Source: Dehalobacter restrictus DSM 9455 (GTDB lineage Bacteria; Bacillota; Desulfitobacteriia; Desulfitobacteriales; Syntrophobotulaceae). From it: DNA of 64,000 nucleotides. Under the pieces are notes generated by a model that was not told where the DNA came from, made no database searches, and saw only the letters and a program-made list of their open reading frames with translations. Below, piece by piece: positions 27,615-35,367 of this stretch (position 1 is the stretch's first letter; each line of letters begins with the position of its first letter). Where the stretch lies: assembly GCF_000512895.1 (NCBI RefSeq), contig NZ_CP007033.1, positions 2,467,001 to 2,531,000 of the forward strand. Reading direction: 5' to 3'. The translations under genes and the position numbers were made by a program.

Positions 27615-28709
27615 TTGCTTTATTTTGATAATGCCGCAACTTCCTGGCCGAAACCCGAGGTGGTCTACGAAACCCATGACCGGGTCCTGCGTCAGGGAGG
27701 GAGTGCCGGACGCGGTGTCAATCAATCTTCTCTGCGCGCCGGGCGGGAGCTTCTTCATACCAGAAAGGCTTTAAGCCGCTTGTTTGGCATCGCAAATACT
27801 GAGAGAATTGTTTTTACGCAGAATATCACCGAATCGCTCAATGTGGGACTTCATGGACTTCTTCAGACTGGGGATCATGTTCTGATCAGCTCCCTTGAAC
27901 ATAATGCCGTTGTCCGTCCGCTGGAATATCTCAAAAAGAGCGGAATTTCCTATACAATTGTTCCGTGCAGCCGGGAGGGTTTTTTGGATCCTGCTATCGT
28001 GGAATCTAATTTCCAGCCCAATACCCGCCTGCTTTGTTTTACGCATGCCTCGAATGTGCTGGGCACGATTCTTCCAATCAAGCAGCTCGGACAAATCGCT
28101 AAAGCGCACCATTGCCTGTTTATGGTGGATGCGGCCCAGACTGCCGGCGTGATACCAATTGACGTGGAAGACCAGCACATCGATTTTTTAGCCTTTACCG
28201 GGCATAAGAGCCTGTCGGGACCTCAAGGGGTTGGCGGATACTATGCCAGGCCAGATCTTGTTTTGAATCCCCTGATTTATGGAGGGACAGGCCTTCATTC
28301 CCTGACCCTTGAACAACCGGATATCTGGCCGGAAGGGATGGAGAGCGGCACACGGAATATCCCGGGAATCGCGGCCCTTGGGGCTGCGGTAGAATTCATA
28401 TTGCATGAGGGTCTCCCCAAGATCCGCAGCCATGAACTTCAACTGATGTCTATCCTGCTTGAAGGATTGGAATATATCCCGGAAATCCAAATTCTGGGGC
28501 CCTGTGACATCAATGCGAGAGTCGGCCTGGTGTCCTGTGTTTTCCGGAATCATACCCCTGACAGCGTGGCTCTGGAGCTGGACCGCCGCTTTGATATTGT
28601 TACCCGCTCCGGACTGCATTGTGCCCCCTTAGCCCATCAAACAGCTGGAACCATTGATCGCGGAGCATTGCGCATCAGTATCAATTATTTCAAACAGAGT
28701 CGGATATAG
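27615..28709 (+). CDS. Cysteine desulfurase-family aminotransferase (TIGR01977 type), 3' frameshift
   Basis: PLP enzyme of the NifS/CsdB class. It starts at TTG with AAGGGGAGACGGAA upstream (MLYFDNAATSWPKPE). The PLP lysine is in AFTGHKSLSGPQGVGG, and the active-site cysteine is in RSGLHCAPLAHQTAG. The frame stops after 364 residues at NYFKQSRI, whereas the family continues with NYFNTE-type sequence. The missing tail is present in the next frame at 28690-28756, so one base has been lost near 28695. The catalytic core is complete, so the product may still work. It leads a desulfurase-DUF3343-YedF cluster, a set tied to selenium handling. Confidence 0.88.
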   Translation: MLYFDNAATSWPKPEVVYETHDRVLRQGGSAGRGVNQSSLRAGRELLHTRKALSRLFGIANTERIVFTQNITESLNVGLHGLLQTGDHVLISSLEHNAVVRPLEYLKKSGISYTIVPCSREGFLDPAIVESNFQPNTRLLCFTHASNVLGTILPIKQLGQIAKAHHCLFMVDAAQTAGVIPIDVEDQHIDFLAFTGHKSLSGPQGVGGYYARPDLVLNPLIYGGTGLHSLTLEQPDIWPEGMESGTRNIPGIAALGAAVEFILHEGLPKIRSHELQLMSILLEGLEYIPEIQILGPCDINARVGLVSCVFRNHTPDSVALELDRRFDIVTRSGLHCAPLAHQTAGTIDRGALRISINYFKQSRI

Positions 28710-28756
28710 CGGCGTTATTGGCTGCTTTAAACACCATATTGGGAGGTTCAATGTGA
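28690..28756 (+). other. Out-of-frame C-terminal tail of the cysteine desulfurase
   Basis: In the alternative frame the bases after NYF read TESDIAALLAALNTILGGSM followed by TGA. This is the expected C-terminal helix of the family. Its TGA overlaps the GTG start of the next gene (ATGTGA), as in a translationally coupled operon. This indicates a single-base deletion in TTCAAACAGAG, real or a sequencing error. Confidence 0.75.
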
Positions 28757-28983
28757 CAAGTTCGGAAAATGTCGCCCTTGTTTTCAGGTCCGTTCATCAG
28801 ACGCTTGAAGCAGAAGATCTTTTGAATTCAGGCAGCTGGCCTTTTGTCCTGATACCGGTCCCTCCCTCAATTAACCAGGGCTGCGGGCTCGCGATCCAGA
28901 TCGCCTGCTCCGACCAGCAGGGTGTTGAAGCGTATTTGGAGCAGCATGACATTCTCCCACTCAAAGCTGTCCGTATGGATTGA
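28753..28983 (+). CDS. DUF3343 putative Se/S carrier-like protein
   Basis: 76 residues from a GTG that follows GGGAGGTTCAAT. The sequence VALVFRSVHQTLEAEDLLNSG, then PVPPSINQGCGLAIQIAC and a C-terminal LKAVRM matches the DUF3343 pattern. A conserved Cys sits in NQGCGLAI with a second Cys ten residues on. DUF3343 proteins co-occur with selenium metabolism and are proposed to carry Se or S from a desulfurase; this is comparative evidence, not biochemistry. The start overlaps the ancestral stop of the desulfurase frame. Confidence 0.8.
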   Translation: MTSSENVALVFRSVHQTLEAEDLLNSGSWPFVLIPVPPSINQGCGLAIQIACSDQQGVEAYLEQHDILPLKAVRMD

Positions 28984-29087
28984 TGATTATTTTTTGCTTC
29001 AGGGATCATATTAAATTTTGGATTTAAGATGTATGATTCTTGTCTTTTTGTATAAATGAATATTGGATATTGAAAGGAGCATTTTTT

Positions 29088-29426
29088 ATGGGTTACGTAT
29101 TGTTGGTTACAAGTAAAGGTTTCGGTAAAGGTGAAGAAATCCTAGGAGAAAAATTAATGTATTCCTATCTCTACAGTCTGAGCGAGGGAGACCATTTGCC
29201 CTCTCATATTTTATTCCTGCACGAGGGCGTCAAGCTGGTCACGGCAGATGCCCCAGTTCTGAACATTTTAAAGACTTTAGTCGATAAAGGGGTTACCATT
29301 TATGCCTGTGGCATCTGCCTGGACTTCTACAACCTGAAGGATCAGGTCAAGGTAGGTGAAATCGGCAACATGTATCTGAATATGGATATTATGGCCGAGG
29401 CTGAGAAAGTAATTACCCTTGGGTAA
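29088..29426 (+). CDS. YedF-like DsrE-fold protein linked to selenium metabolism
   Basis: 112 residues from the ATG with GAAAGGAGC upstream. It is a single DsrE/sulfurtransferase-like domain: YVLLVTSKGFGKGEEILGEKLMYSYLYSLSE, then FLHEGVKLV and YACGICLDFYNLKDQVKVGEI. The CGxCLDFY motif is the hallmark of the C-terminal half of YedF; the N-terminal TusA half is absent. It is likely part of Se/S relay with the two genes upstream. Confidence 0.82.
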   Translation: MGYVLLVTSKGFGKGEEILGEKLMYSYLYSLSEGDHLPSHILFLHEGVKLVTADAPVLNILKTLVDKGVTIYACGICLDFYNLKDQVKVGEIGNMYLNMDIMAEAEKVITLG

Positions 29427-29474
29427 CATCCGTTCAGTTATGCCGCAGGAATATACTGTTTAAGCAAAAATGAC

Positions 29475-29651
29475 TTACGATATTACTTGCTTCACCCAGT
29501 TGGCAGCACGTTCCAACTCACCATGTTTCAGTGGTCCTTCAGAGTTTTTAACATAAAATCCTTCAGGAGGGAAAATTCATATTTCCTCCTTTTTCTTTAG
29601 CCGCTCAGCAATTGATTTCGCAGTATAGCCAACGATCTTGACCTTGTTCAA
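29475..29651 (-). pseudogene. Protein-like reading frame interrupted by in-frame TGA
   Basis: Minus-strand frame from a TTG at 29651 reads NKVKIVGYTAKSIAERLKK and KEEI, then TGA (29579-29577), then continues in frame for 33 codons with FPPEGFYVKNSEGPLKHGEL and RAANWVKQVIS before TAA. Both halves look like protein. No ribosome site precedes the TTG, and I see no convincing SECIS hairpin after the TGA. It is most likely a decayed gene fragment; a small selenoprotein is the less likely alternative. I do not recognise the family. Confidence 0.35.
29565..29598 (+). terminator. Terminator downstream of the selenium/sulfur-trafficking cluster
   Basis: AGGAGGGAAA pairs with TTTCCTCCT around a short AT loop, followed by TTTTCTTT. 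It lies 139 bases after the yedF-like stop. Confidence 0.6.
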
Positions 29652-29684
29652 TAAATATCTGTATCTTGTTACTCTTAAACGATT

Positions 29685-30038
29685 TTAATGATGATGACTG
29701 TGCGGTTCCGGATCTACTCCGCTAACCATTACTGTACGGTAGTCACAGCCGATATAGGTCTGCTTTCCGCCCGGCAGGTCTAATGTGCAGTCGGAAGAAT
29801 CCTCCGTCCAGTCTTCGACAAGCGGTTCCAGCAGATCGATGATCGTCTCCAGCCCGTTTTCCTCTTCGTCAATAACCTCAATGGTCGCAAAACCGTAAGC
29901 CGAGGAGTTATTACCATGAATCTCAAACGGGACCAGTTCGCAGTCCTCCGGCAAAAGTGCGAGCACCTTCTGGACATGTTTCTTTTTTAGGCCGCTTTCT
30001 GCAGGCACCATCCATGCCGCTGCATGATAGGTTGACAA
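29685..30038 (-). CDS. Protein of unknown function with His-rich C-terminus
   Basis: 117 residues from a TTG start eight bases after GGAGG. The sequence is acidic, has two cysteines in the C-terminal half (SSDCTLDL and YIGCDYRTVMV), and ends in DPEPHSHHH. The His tail suggests Ni, Zn or Co binding. I do not recognise the family. It is divergent from a sigma-54-type activator, and both promoters carry the same TTTTCAGATAAT element, so the pair is probably co-regulated. Confidence 0.75.
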   Translation of the reverse strand: MSTYHAAAWMVPAESGLKKKHVQKVLALLPEDCELVPFEIHGNNSSAYGFATIEVIDEEENGLETIIDLLEPLVEDWTEDSSDCTLDLPGGKQTYIGCDYRTVMVSGVDPEPHSHHH

Positions 30039-30068
30039 TGGGATAACCTCCTTACCCAGTAACAGGTT

Positions 30069-30108
30069 TTTTCAGATAATTATATTACTTAAGTGTCTGA
30101 CAAGGCAA
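30069..30108 (-). promoter_or_regulatory. Promoter and operator of the His-tailed protein gene
   Basis: On the minus strand TTGCCT (30108-30103), an 18-base spacer and TATAAT (30084-30079). The -10 lies within TTTTCAGATAATTATATTA (plus strand 30069-30087), a near copy of the element in the divergent promoter. Confidence 0.55.
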
Positions 30109-30151
30109 ATTTTATTGATAGATGATTATAACACTTGGGTAAAATTTGAAT

Positions 30152-30180
30152 TGACATAATTTTCAGATAATGATAATATT
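30152..30180 (+). promoter_or_regulatory. Promoter and Fur-like operator of the activator gene
   Basis: TTGACA (30152-30157), 17-base spacer, TAATAT (30175-30180). The segment TTTTCAGATAATGATAATAT (30161-30180) overlaps the -10; its GATAATGATAAT is two consecutive Fur-box hexamers. It repeats the element at 30069-30087. Confidence 0.6.
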
Positions 30181-30225
30181 GACCCTAAGCATCTAATCGA
30201 CAAAACAAAAGGAGCCGAAATTTTC

Positions 30226-31215
30226 ATGCTATCTCAAGAAAGAATTGAAAAGCAATCTCAACTTAATCATGACACCATTCATACTTTTGAAGCAATTGTC
30301 GGGAAAAGCCGGCCTATCGTACAGGCCATTGATTTTGCCAGGAATATCAGCAAGTCTACATATAATGTTCTGCTAAATGGTGAAAGTGGGACAGGAAAAG
30401 AGATATTTGCTCAGGCAATTCATCATGATTATTGTCCTGAAGGGCCTTTTGTCGCCCTTAATTGTGCTTCTATACCCAGAAATTTAATTGAAAGTGAATT
30501 ATTCGGCTATGAAGGAGGGGCTTTTACCGGAGCCAACAAAAACGGTCAGCCCGGTAAAATAGAGGCTGCCAATGGCGGAACTTTGTTTTTGGATGAAATC
30601 GGGGATATGCCTTTGGAAGTCCAGCCTGTATTATTACGTGTCCTCGAGGACAAAAGAGTCGTCAGGATCAACAGCAGCAAGTACACCACGGTAAACTTCA
30701 GACTTATCGCCGCAACTAACCAGAACCTGTTTCAAATGGTACAGGAAAAAACATTTCGAAGCGATCTATATTTCCGTTTATCCGTTTTAGCGATCGACAT
30801 ACCCCCGTTGCGGGACAGAGGAAAGGATATTCTCCTGCTCGCGCATTATTTTTTGGATCAGATCAGTAAAGAACTACAATGTGAACCACCCAAATTAAGT
30901 TTTGAGGTCTATAAAGCGCTTGTGGAATATACCTGGCCCGGAAACATCAGGCAGTTAAAAAATGCGATGGTGTATGCGGTCTTTAAAGCCAAAAACGGCA
31001 TACTGAATATCGGAGACCTTCCGAATGAAATCAAACACAGGCAAACCACCGTAAGTGTAACACAAAGCAATGATCCGCTGCCTTTAAGGGATATACAAAA
31101 AGAAGCCATTATGCATGCTTTGTGTAAAAATAAAAACAAAGACGAAGCGGCCAGAGAGCTGGGCTTATCAAAATCAACATTGTACAGAAAAATCAAGGAG
31201 TATGGTCTTAAGTAA
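30226..31215 (+). CDS. Sigma-54-interacting AAA+ activator lacking a sensory domain
   Basis: 329 residues. After only about 25 N-terminal residues the AAA+ domain begins: Walker A LNGESGTGKEIFAQAI, the sigma-54 contact loop ELFGYEGGAFTGA, Walker B GTLFLDEIGDMP, LIAATNQ and the arginine finger in FRSDLYFRLSV. A Fis-type helix-turn-helix (DEAARELGLSKSTLYRKIKEYGL) ends the protein. No receiver, PAS or GAF domain is present, as in PspF, so activity must be controlled by a partner or by abundance. No -24/-12 promoter is obvious close by. The ATG has AAAAGGAGCC upstream. Confidence 0.9.
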   Translation: MLSQERIEKQSQLNHDTIHTFEAIVGKSRPIVQAIDFARNISKSTYNVLLNGESGTGKEIFAQAIHHDYCPEGPFVALNCASIPRNLIESELFGYEGGAFTGANKNGQPGKIEAANGGTLFLDEIGDMPLEVQPVLLRVLEDKRVVRINSSKYTTVNFRLIAATNQNLFQMVQEKTFRSDLYFRLSVLAIDIPPLRDRGKDILLLAHYFLDQISKELQCEPPKLSFEVYKALVEYTWPGNIRQLKNAMVYAVFKAKNGILNIGDLPNEIKHRQTTVSVTQSNDPLPLRDIQKEAIMHALCKNKNKDEAARELGLSKSTLYRKIKEYGLK

Positions 31216-31283
31216 AATATACCAGGGCGCGCAAACGCCCTAGTTATAGAGCTTCCGTTGGAAAACGGCAATAAGTTGAGAGC

Positions 31284-31319
31284 AAAAAAGCAGCCCACAT
31301 TCAGGGGGCTACTTTTTTT
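31284..31319. terminator. Bidirectional terminator between the activator gene and glmS
   Basis: AAAAAAGCAGCCC pairs with GGGCTACTTTTTTT around ACATTCAGG. A/T runs on both sides serve both convergent genes. Confidence 0.75.
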
Positions 31320-31383
31320 GTTAAAAACTTTATTTGGCCGGCTTTTTCAGTATCTTCCGTAGGATTACCAAATACGCTTCATA

Positions 31384-33213
31384 TTACTCAACCGTCACTG
31401 ATTTAGCCAGGTTCCTGGGCTTATCGACATCGTTCCCTCTGGCGACAGAAACATAGTAGGACAGAAGCTGCAGTGGAATCACCGTTAAGAGCGGAGCAAG
31501 CTCATTGACGGTCTCCGGGATATAGAATATTTCATTAACCGACTTGTGGAAATCGGTATTTCCTTCAAACGTAAACCCGATGACCTTGGCGTCCCTGGCC
31601 TTAACCTCGATCACATTCGAGACCGTTTTCTCGTACAGGTCCCTCTGGGTTGCGAGCGCGATAATCGGTGTATCCTCTGTAATCAGCGCGAGCGTGCCAT
31701 GCTTTAACTCACCTGAAGCATAGGCTTCAGCGTGAATATACGAGATTTCTTTAAGCTTCAGAGAACCTTCCTGCGCAACTGCCCAGTCCAGGCCGCGCCC
31801 GATAAAGAATGCGCTGCCCACTTCTTCAAAGTACCTGGCTAGGGTCTTAATGCGTTCAGCTCCTTCTTTGAGGATAATCTCCGCTTTATCAGGAATTTTG
31901 CCAAGTTCGGAAATAATTTCGGTGATCCATTCCTTCGGCATGGTTCCTTTGGCCTGCGTAAGATAAAGTGCAAGCAGGATCATTCCTTCGATCTGGGTCG
32001 TATAAGCTTTCGTCGAGGCCACGGCAATTTCCGGTCCCGCCCAGGTGTGGATCACATCGTGTGCTTCCCTAGCCACGGAGCTGCCGACGACATTGGTGAT
32101 CGCGATAACTCTGGCTCCCTTCTTTTTTGATTCGCGCAAAGCTGCCAGGGTGTCGGCCGTTTCTCCTGACTGGCTGATTACAACGACCAGAGTTTTATCA
32201 TCAATCAAAGGCGCTCTGTACCGGAACTCTGAAGCGATATCGACTTCGACCGGTATTTTGGCCCAGTGTTCAATTAGCCCTTTGCCGATCAGTCCGGCAT
32301 GATACGCAGTTCCGCAGGCAACAATTGCTACTTTATTGAATAAAGCAACCTCTTTCGGGGTAAGATCCACTTCCTGCAGCACAACATGGTCGTGGTTCAG
32401 TCTTCCGGCCAGCGTGTCCCGCAGGGCCTTCGGCTGTTCAAAAATCTCTTTTAGCATAAAGTGCTCGTAACCGCCTTTTTCGGCTGCCACAGCATCCCAA
32501 GTGACTTCAAAGACGCTCTTTTCAACACATTCGCCTGTCGTAAAATCGGAGAACTTCAAACCTTCGGCCGAGACGGTCACCATTTCCCCGTCTTCCATGA
32601 TGTACGTCTTTCTCGTATATTTAAGTACAGCCGGGATATCGCTCGCGACAAAATATTCTCCGTCTCCAATACCGACGATCAACGGACTGTCTTTGCGGGC
32701 TGCAACCATAACATCGGGATTCTTATAGCTCAAAACGACGACTGCATAGGACCCTTCTACCTTGGCCAGCATTTTTTTGACTGCGTCCTGGAGATCCCCT
32801 TTATAAAAATGTTCGACCAGATGAGCCAGCACTTCCGTATCCGTTTCGGAACGGAAAAGATGTCCCTCCGCAGTCAGCCATTCTCTAAGCTCGAGATAAT
32901 TCTCAATAATTCCGTTATGTACAACGGCAAAATCTCCATGGCAGTCCATATGAGGGTGAGCATTCACATCAGACGGTCTGCCGTGCGTTGCCCACCGGGT
33001 ATGGCCGATTCCGATTCTTGCATTGTAAGTGCGGTTGCCCAGCTTTTCCTCTAAGTTGACAAGTTTCCCAACACTCTTGGTGATCCGGATCCCGCCTTCT
33101 TCCATGACCGCTATGCCCGAGGAATCATATCCCCTATATTCAAGCTTTCTTAAACCTTCAACCAAAATTGGAACAGCCGATTTTTCTCCAAAATATCCTA
33201 CAATACCACACAT
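31384..33213 (-). CDS. glmS: Glutamine--fructose-6-phosphate aminotransferase (isomerizing)
   Basis: 609 residues. Makes glucosamine 6-phosphate for peptidoglycan. The N-terminal glutaminase uses Cys after the initiator Met (MCGIVGYFG) with RGYDSSGIAV, GHTRWATHG and HNGIIENY. Two SIS isomerase domains follow (VACGTAYHAGLIGK, SQSGETADTLAALR, STKAYTTQ), and the C-terminus is KPRNLAKSVTVE. Expression is expected to be controlled by the glmS ribozyme in its leader and possibly by the terminator hairpin at 33304-33330. Confidence 0.98.
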   Translation of the reverse strand: MCGIVGYFGEKSAVPILVEGLRKLEYRGYDSSGIAVMEEGGIRITKSVGKLVNLEEKLGNRTYNARIGIGHTRWATHGRPSDVNAHPHMDCHGDFAVVHNGIIENYLELREWLTAEGHLFRSETDTEVLAHLVEHFYKGDLQDAVKKMLAKVEGSYAVVVLSYKNPDVMVAARKDSPLIVGIGDGEYFVASDIPAVLKYTRKTYIMEDGEMVTVSAEGLKFSDFTTGECVEKSVFEVTWDAVAAEKGGYEHFMLKEIFEQPKALRDTLAGRLNHDHVVLQEVDLTPKEVALFNKVAIVACGTAYHAGLIGKGLIEHWAKIPVEVDIASEFRYRAPLIDDKTLVVVISQSGETADTLAALRESKKKGARVIAITNVVGSSVAREAHDVIHTWAGPEIAVASTKAYTTQIEGMILLALYLTQAKGTMPKEWITEIISELGKIPDKAEIILKEGAERIKTLARYFEEVGSAFFIGRGLDWAVAQEGSLKLKEISYIHAEAYASGELKHGTLALITEDTPIIALATQRDLYEKTVSNVIEVKARDAKVIGFTFEGNTDFHKSVNEIFYIPETVNELAPLLTVIPLQLLSYYVSVARGNDVDKPRNLAKSVTVE

Positions 33214-33303
33214 GTTTTTTGTTCTCCTCGTTTCAATTTTAATAATTTTTTAGTTGTTGTCTCATTCATGACGTGTTCCTATAACATTATATTTCCGTCA
33301 GCC

Positions 33304-33330
33304 ATAAAAAATAGCCGTCAAGGACGGCTA
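33304..33330 (-). terminator. Intrinsic terminator in the glmS leader, between ribozyme and start codon
   Basis: TAGCCGTC and GACGGCTA pair around CTT on the minus strand and TTTTTTAT follows. It lies 90 bases upstream of the glmS ATG and downstream of the ribozyme, so it can cut the leader transcript short. Confidence 0.7.
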
Positions 33331-33399
33331 CAGATCTCTAACATACAAACATAAAGTGAGAGAAGATATAACAAGGCAAGACAAATCAAAACAAGTCAA

Positions 33400-33645
33400 G
33401 ACCTGTTAACCCTGTTCGTGACTTCTTTCCCAACTGCTTCGCAATCGGGCGTAGAAAAGCACGGACAACTGAAGGGATTCCGCAAAGAAAACCTTCTTCC
33501 TGTTTGATCCGCTCTTGTCCCGGAAATTGCTTTCCGGATTTGCAACGAATCTAACGATGACAAGCCACCGAGAGGCACCCGCCGAAAACTTCGATTAACC
33601 TCTTCCTCGTCAACCCAAAATGGGTTCTGGCGCTACATTTCTGTG
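33400..33645 (-). ncRNA. glmS ribozyme (glucosamine-6-phosphate-responsive)
   Basis: Minus-strand sequence has the conserved core in order: AGCGCCAGAACC with the self-cleavage site between A(33634) and G(33633), GUUGACGAGGA, AGAGGUUAAUCGAA, UUUCGGCGGGUGCCUCUCGG, then UCGUUAGAUUCGUUGC. The peripheral P3-P4 region runs to about 33400. Binding of glucosamine 6-phosphate triggers cleavage and loss of the downstream glmS message. It has its own promoter at 33659-33687. The 3' boundary is approximate. Three imperfect 10-base ACAAGxCAAG repeats (33371-33400) follow the core. Confidence 0.93.
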
Positions 33646-33658
33646 CGGAAAGATCCGC

Positions 33659-33687
33659 AGTGTAAACTGTATACTGTAAACCGTCAA
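33659..33687 (-). promoter_or_regulatory. Promoter of the glmS ribozyme-glmS unit
   Basis: Minus strand TTGACG (33687-33682), 17-base spacer, TACACT (33664-33659). The expected start is about 18 bases upstream of the ribozyme cleavage site. The 33700-33930 spacer is AT-rich; only a weak AAAGGG/CCCTTT hairpin is seen after glmM. Confidence 0.55.
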
Positions 33688-33933
33688 AATTATCCACTAT
33701 TCATTTTTTAGTCCCTGAACCTATTCCCAACCACCTCCTCATAAGCAGTCTATTATCTATCAATGTAACAGACCAGCAATGCTTCCGACTTTCCTATTAT
33801 AATCCATATGAGAAAATAGGTACAGACTTATTTTCTCAAGATTATCTGAAGATTATCCGAAAAAAACTTGGTTGGTGCCGGTCTATTACATTTTTATTCT
33901 ATTACATTTTCCGTCAAAGGGTTCTAACCCTTT

Positions 33934-35280
33934 TCAGCCAAGGTCATTCTGATCGACAATACTGACCACCTTGATGACTTCTTCAGCCAGCCTGGTTAGC
34001 TCCTGCTGGTCCGGTCCTTCCAGCATGACCCGGATCAGAGACTCCGTACCGGACGGACGAACAAGGATCCTGCCATCCTCGCCCAGGCTTTCCTGAACCT
34101 CTCTGACCTTCAGGTTCACTTGCTCATTCTGCATAATCTTGTCTTTACTACCGACGCTGGTATTCACCAGGACCTGCGGGAATCGTTTCATTTGTTTGGC
34201 CAGCTCGGACAGCTTGGCTTTTTTCTCTTTTATTACGGACAACAGCTGCAGACCAGAGAGCAGCCCGTCACCCGTCGTATTGTGTTCCAGAAAAATAAGG
34301 TGGCCGGACTGTTCCCCACCGAGGATTGCGCCAGATTCCAGCAGTTTCTCCATGACGTAGCGGTCCCCAACCTTGGTCTCAAGGATCCGGATGCCAGCTT
34401 TGCGGAGAGCTTTATGCAGTCCCATGTTACTCATCACGGTTACAACCAGCGAATCATGGGCCAACTTCCCTTTATCTTTCAGGGCTCGCGCACAGATCAC
34501 CATGATCGCATCGCCATCAAGAATATTGCCGTTCTCATCAACAGCAATGATCCGATCCGCGTCTCCGTCACAGGCCAGCCCGAGATCCGCACCATGCTGC
34601 AGGACTTCTTTAGCGAGCGCTTCCGGATGCGTCGAACCGCAGTGAACATTAATATTGATCCCGTCAGGCTGGTTATAGAGTGGTATGACCTCAGCACCGA
34701 GATCGGCCAGTACTTTTGGGCCCACTTCATAAGCCGCGCCGTTGGCGCAATCCAGGATGATTTTAAGCCCTTTCAGGGATACGGAGGTTTTTTTCAGGAA
34801 TGCGGCATATTTCTCCGACGCATTCTCGACTTCCACAATGCTGCCAATGTCGCCGCCTGAAGGTAATTCCAGCTCATCAATCCTCTTCAGTGTATCTTCA
34901 ATCTCATCTTCCAGCTCGTCCGAAAGTTTGAATCCGCTTCCGGCAAAAAATTTAATACCGTTGTCCTCATAAGGGTTATGCGACGCCGAAATGACAACAC
35001 CGGCACTTGCTTCCAACGTCCGGGTCAAAAATGCGATGCCTGGCGTTGGAAGGACCCCAGCCTTCAGTACATCGACTCCCATCGAACAAATACCTGCTGC
35101 CAGCGCTGCCTCCAACATATCTCCTGATATCCGGGTATCCTTGCCAATGACAATTTTGGCTTTTTCCTGCCCTTTTCCCAAAACGTAGGCTCCTGCTTTT
35201 CCAAGTTTGAAAGCAAGCTCCGGCGTAAGCTCCGTATTTGCTTTTCCTCTGACTCCATCCGTTCCAAAAAGTCTGGCCAA
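33934..35280 (-). CDS. glmM: Phosphoglucosamine mutase
   Basis: 448 residues; converts glucosamine 6-phosphate to the 1-phosphate. The start is the TTG at 35280 ([15 protein letters not shown]), eight bases after GGGGA; a TTG two codons earlier is too close to the ribosome site. The phosphoserine loop is [18 protein letters not shown] near residue 100, the Mg site is [15 protein letters not shown], and the sugar loop is [10 protein letters not shown]. The C-terminal phosphate site is [13 protein letters not shown]. It belongs to the cdaA-cdaR cluster; GlmM is known to bind and inhibit CdaA in Firmicutes. Confidence 0.97.
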   Translation of the reverse strand: MARLFGTDGVRGKANTELTPELAFKLGKAGAYVLGKGQEKAKIVIGKDTRISGDMLEAALAAGICSMGVDVLKAGVLPTPGIAFLTRTLEASAGVVISASHNPYEDNGIKFFAGSGFKLSDELEDEIEDTLKRIDELELPSGGDIGSIVEVENASEKYAAFLKKTSVSLKGLKIILDCANGAAYEVGPKVLADLGAEVIPLYNQPDGININVHCGSTHPEALAKEVLQHGADLGLACDGDADRIIAVDENGNILDGDAIMVICARALKDKGKLAHDSLVVTVMSNMGLHKALRKAGIRILETKVGDRYVMEKLLESGAILGGEQSGHLIFLEHNTTGDGLLSGLQLLSVIKEKKAKLSELAKQMKRFPQVLVNTSVGSKDKIMQNEQVNLKVREVQESLGEDGRILVRPSGTESLIRVMLEGPDQQELTRLAEEVIKVVSIVDQNDLG

Positions 35281-35367
35281 ATTCAAGCTCCCCTTTCATT
35301 TCCAGTCAACTTAAGGTTATATATATACTGTTAATTGGTTTATTTTTTTTGGATTTTCCAACTTTTT

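Noticed and set aside
27345-27758. 137-codon minus-strand ORF upstream of the cysteine desulfurase
   Set aside because: It overlaps the start of the desulfurase antisense, has atypical composition and no ribosome site.
29560-29600. SECIS element after the TGA at 29577
   Set aside because: The hairpin in this region fits a plus-strand terminator; on the minus strand no stem-loop with the usual distance and apical loop G/U pattern is evident.
30039-30225. -24/-12 sigma-54 promoter in the divergent spacer
   Set aside because: No GG-N10-GC pair with TGGCAC/TTGC character was seen; both genes have sigma-A type promoters.
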